A stretch of DNA of 14,359 nt from an uncultured Bacilli bacterium (GTDB taxonomy: Bacteria > Bacillota_I > Bacilli_A > RF39 > UBA660), in contig CALVRQ010000103.1 of the NCBI GenBank assembly GCA_944358685.1, positions 1 to 14,359 of the forward strand. Direction: 5' to 3'. The stretch's first letter is position 1. Each line of letters starts with the position of its first letter. A program made the position numbers and the translations under genes. Positions 14,289 to 14,359 of this stretch are shown one piece after another. The notes beneath the pieces were generated by a model that searched no databases, was not told the DNA's origin, and saw only the letters and a program-made list of their open reading frames with translations.

Positions 14289-14359
14289 ATGACAAAGTTA
14301 AAAGAAAAAAAGTTTTATAAAGCGACAAATGATCAAGTATTTAAAGCTATATTTACCCC
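14289..14359 (+). CDS. N-terminal fragment of a probable Rpn/PD-(D/E)XK nuclease-family transposase protein (cut by window end)
   Basis: Only the first 23 complete codons are in the window, starting at the ATG at 14289 with AAAGGAG 5 nt upstream. The segment TNDQVFKAIF matches the opening of the Rpn (recombination-promoting nuclease) / PDDEXK-2 family, whose members often begin with a PTND.VFKKIF-like motif. These genes are frequently multicopy and linked with mobile DNA. The catalytic residues lie beyond the window edge, so the call rests on this short motif. Confidence 0.5.
   Translation, partial: MTKLKEKKFYKATNDQVFKAIFT

Overview
The window is AT-rich DNA from a low-GC Gram-positive bacterium. 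TGA is used as a normal stop (4767-4769, 7307-7309), so this is not the Mycoplasma code. It carries a sortase-type surface protein, a PASTA Ser/Thr kinase, a SpoVB-type flippase, a DUF2779 protein and a pyruvate:ferredoxin oxidoreductase. Together these suggest a strictly anaerobic, probably gut-associated, uncultured member of the Bacilli/Mollicutes side of Bacillota. The lineage is inference.

Left part (1-2974): the 3' end of a wall-anchored surface protein (NPKTS sorting signal) with a terminator; a large Cas4-like plus DEDD-exonuclease protein (DUF2779 type); then two small monocistronic housekeeping genes, rpoZ and secG, each with its own recognisable promoter. Well-formed hairpin terminators follow rpoZ and secG.

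Centre (2981-11793): an apparent 8.7-kb operon rlmN - stp (PP2C) - prkC (kinase with three PASTA domains) - rsgA - rpe - nifJ, tightly packed (TAATG and ATGA overlaps, small gaps) and closed by a strong terminator. The rlmN-stp-prkC-rsgA-rpe order is the classical Bacillota cluster linking wall sensing, ribosome maturation and pentose metabolism. Its anomaly is that rpe is fused in frame to a complete type IV prepilin (class III leader, Gly|Phe site, Glu at +5, hydrophobic helix, two-Cys exported domain).

Right part (11775-14359): a membrane-anchored exported protein in a different codon dialect (21 Ile codons: 15 ATA, 6 ATC, no ATT). Its C-terminal 35 codons form a sharply bounded patch of about 59% GC and about 15% A in a 32-37% GC background. 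The patch ends in a GVRPVL motif and looks like a diversified variable region, as in diversity-generating retroelement targets. The best promoter for this gene has most of its -35/-10 spacer made of a 17-nt T tract, a possible phase-variation switch. A bidirectional terminator separates it from a convergent SpoVB/MATE-like flippase. Beyond that a well-formed promoter drives the start of a probable Rpn/PD-(D/E)XK nuclease-family gene cut by the window edge.

Main points for a second look: (1) the surface gene with a candidate variable region and a candidate homopolymer switch; (2) the Rpe-prepilin fusion, in which an enzyme occupies the position of a prepilin leader.
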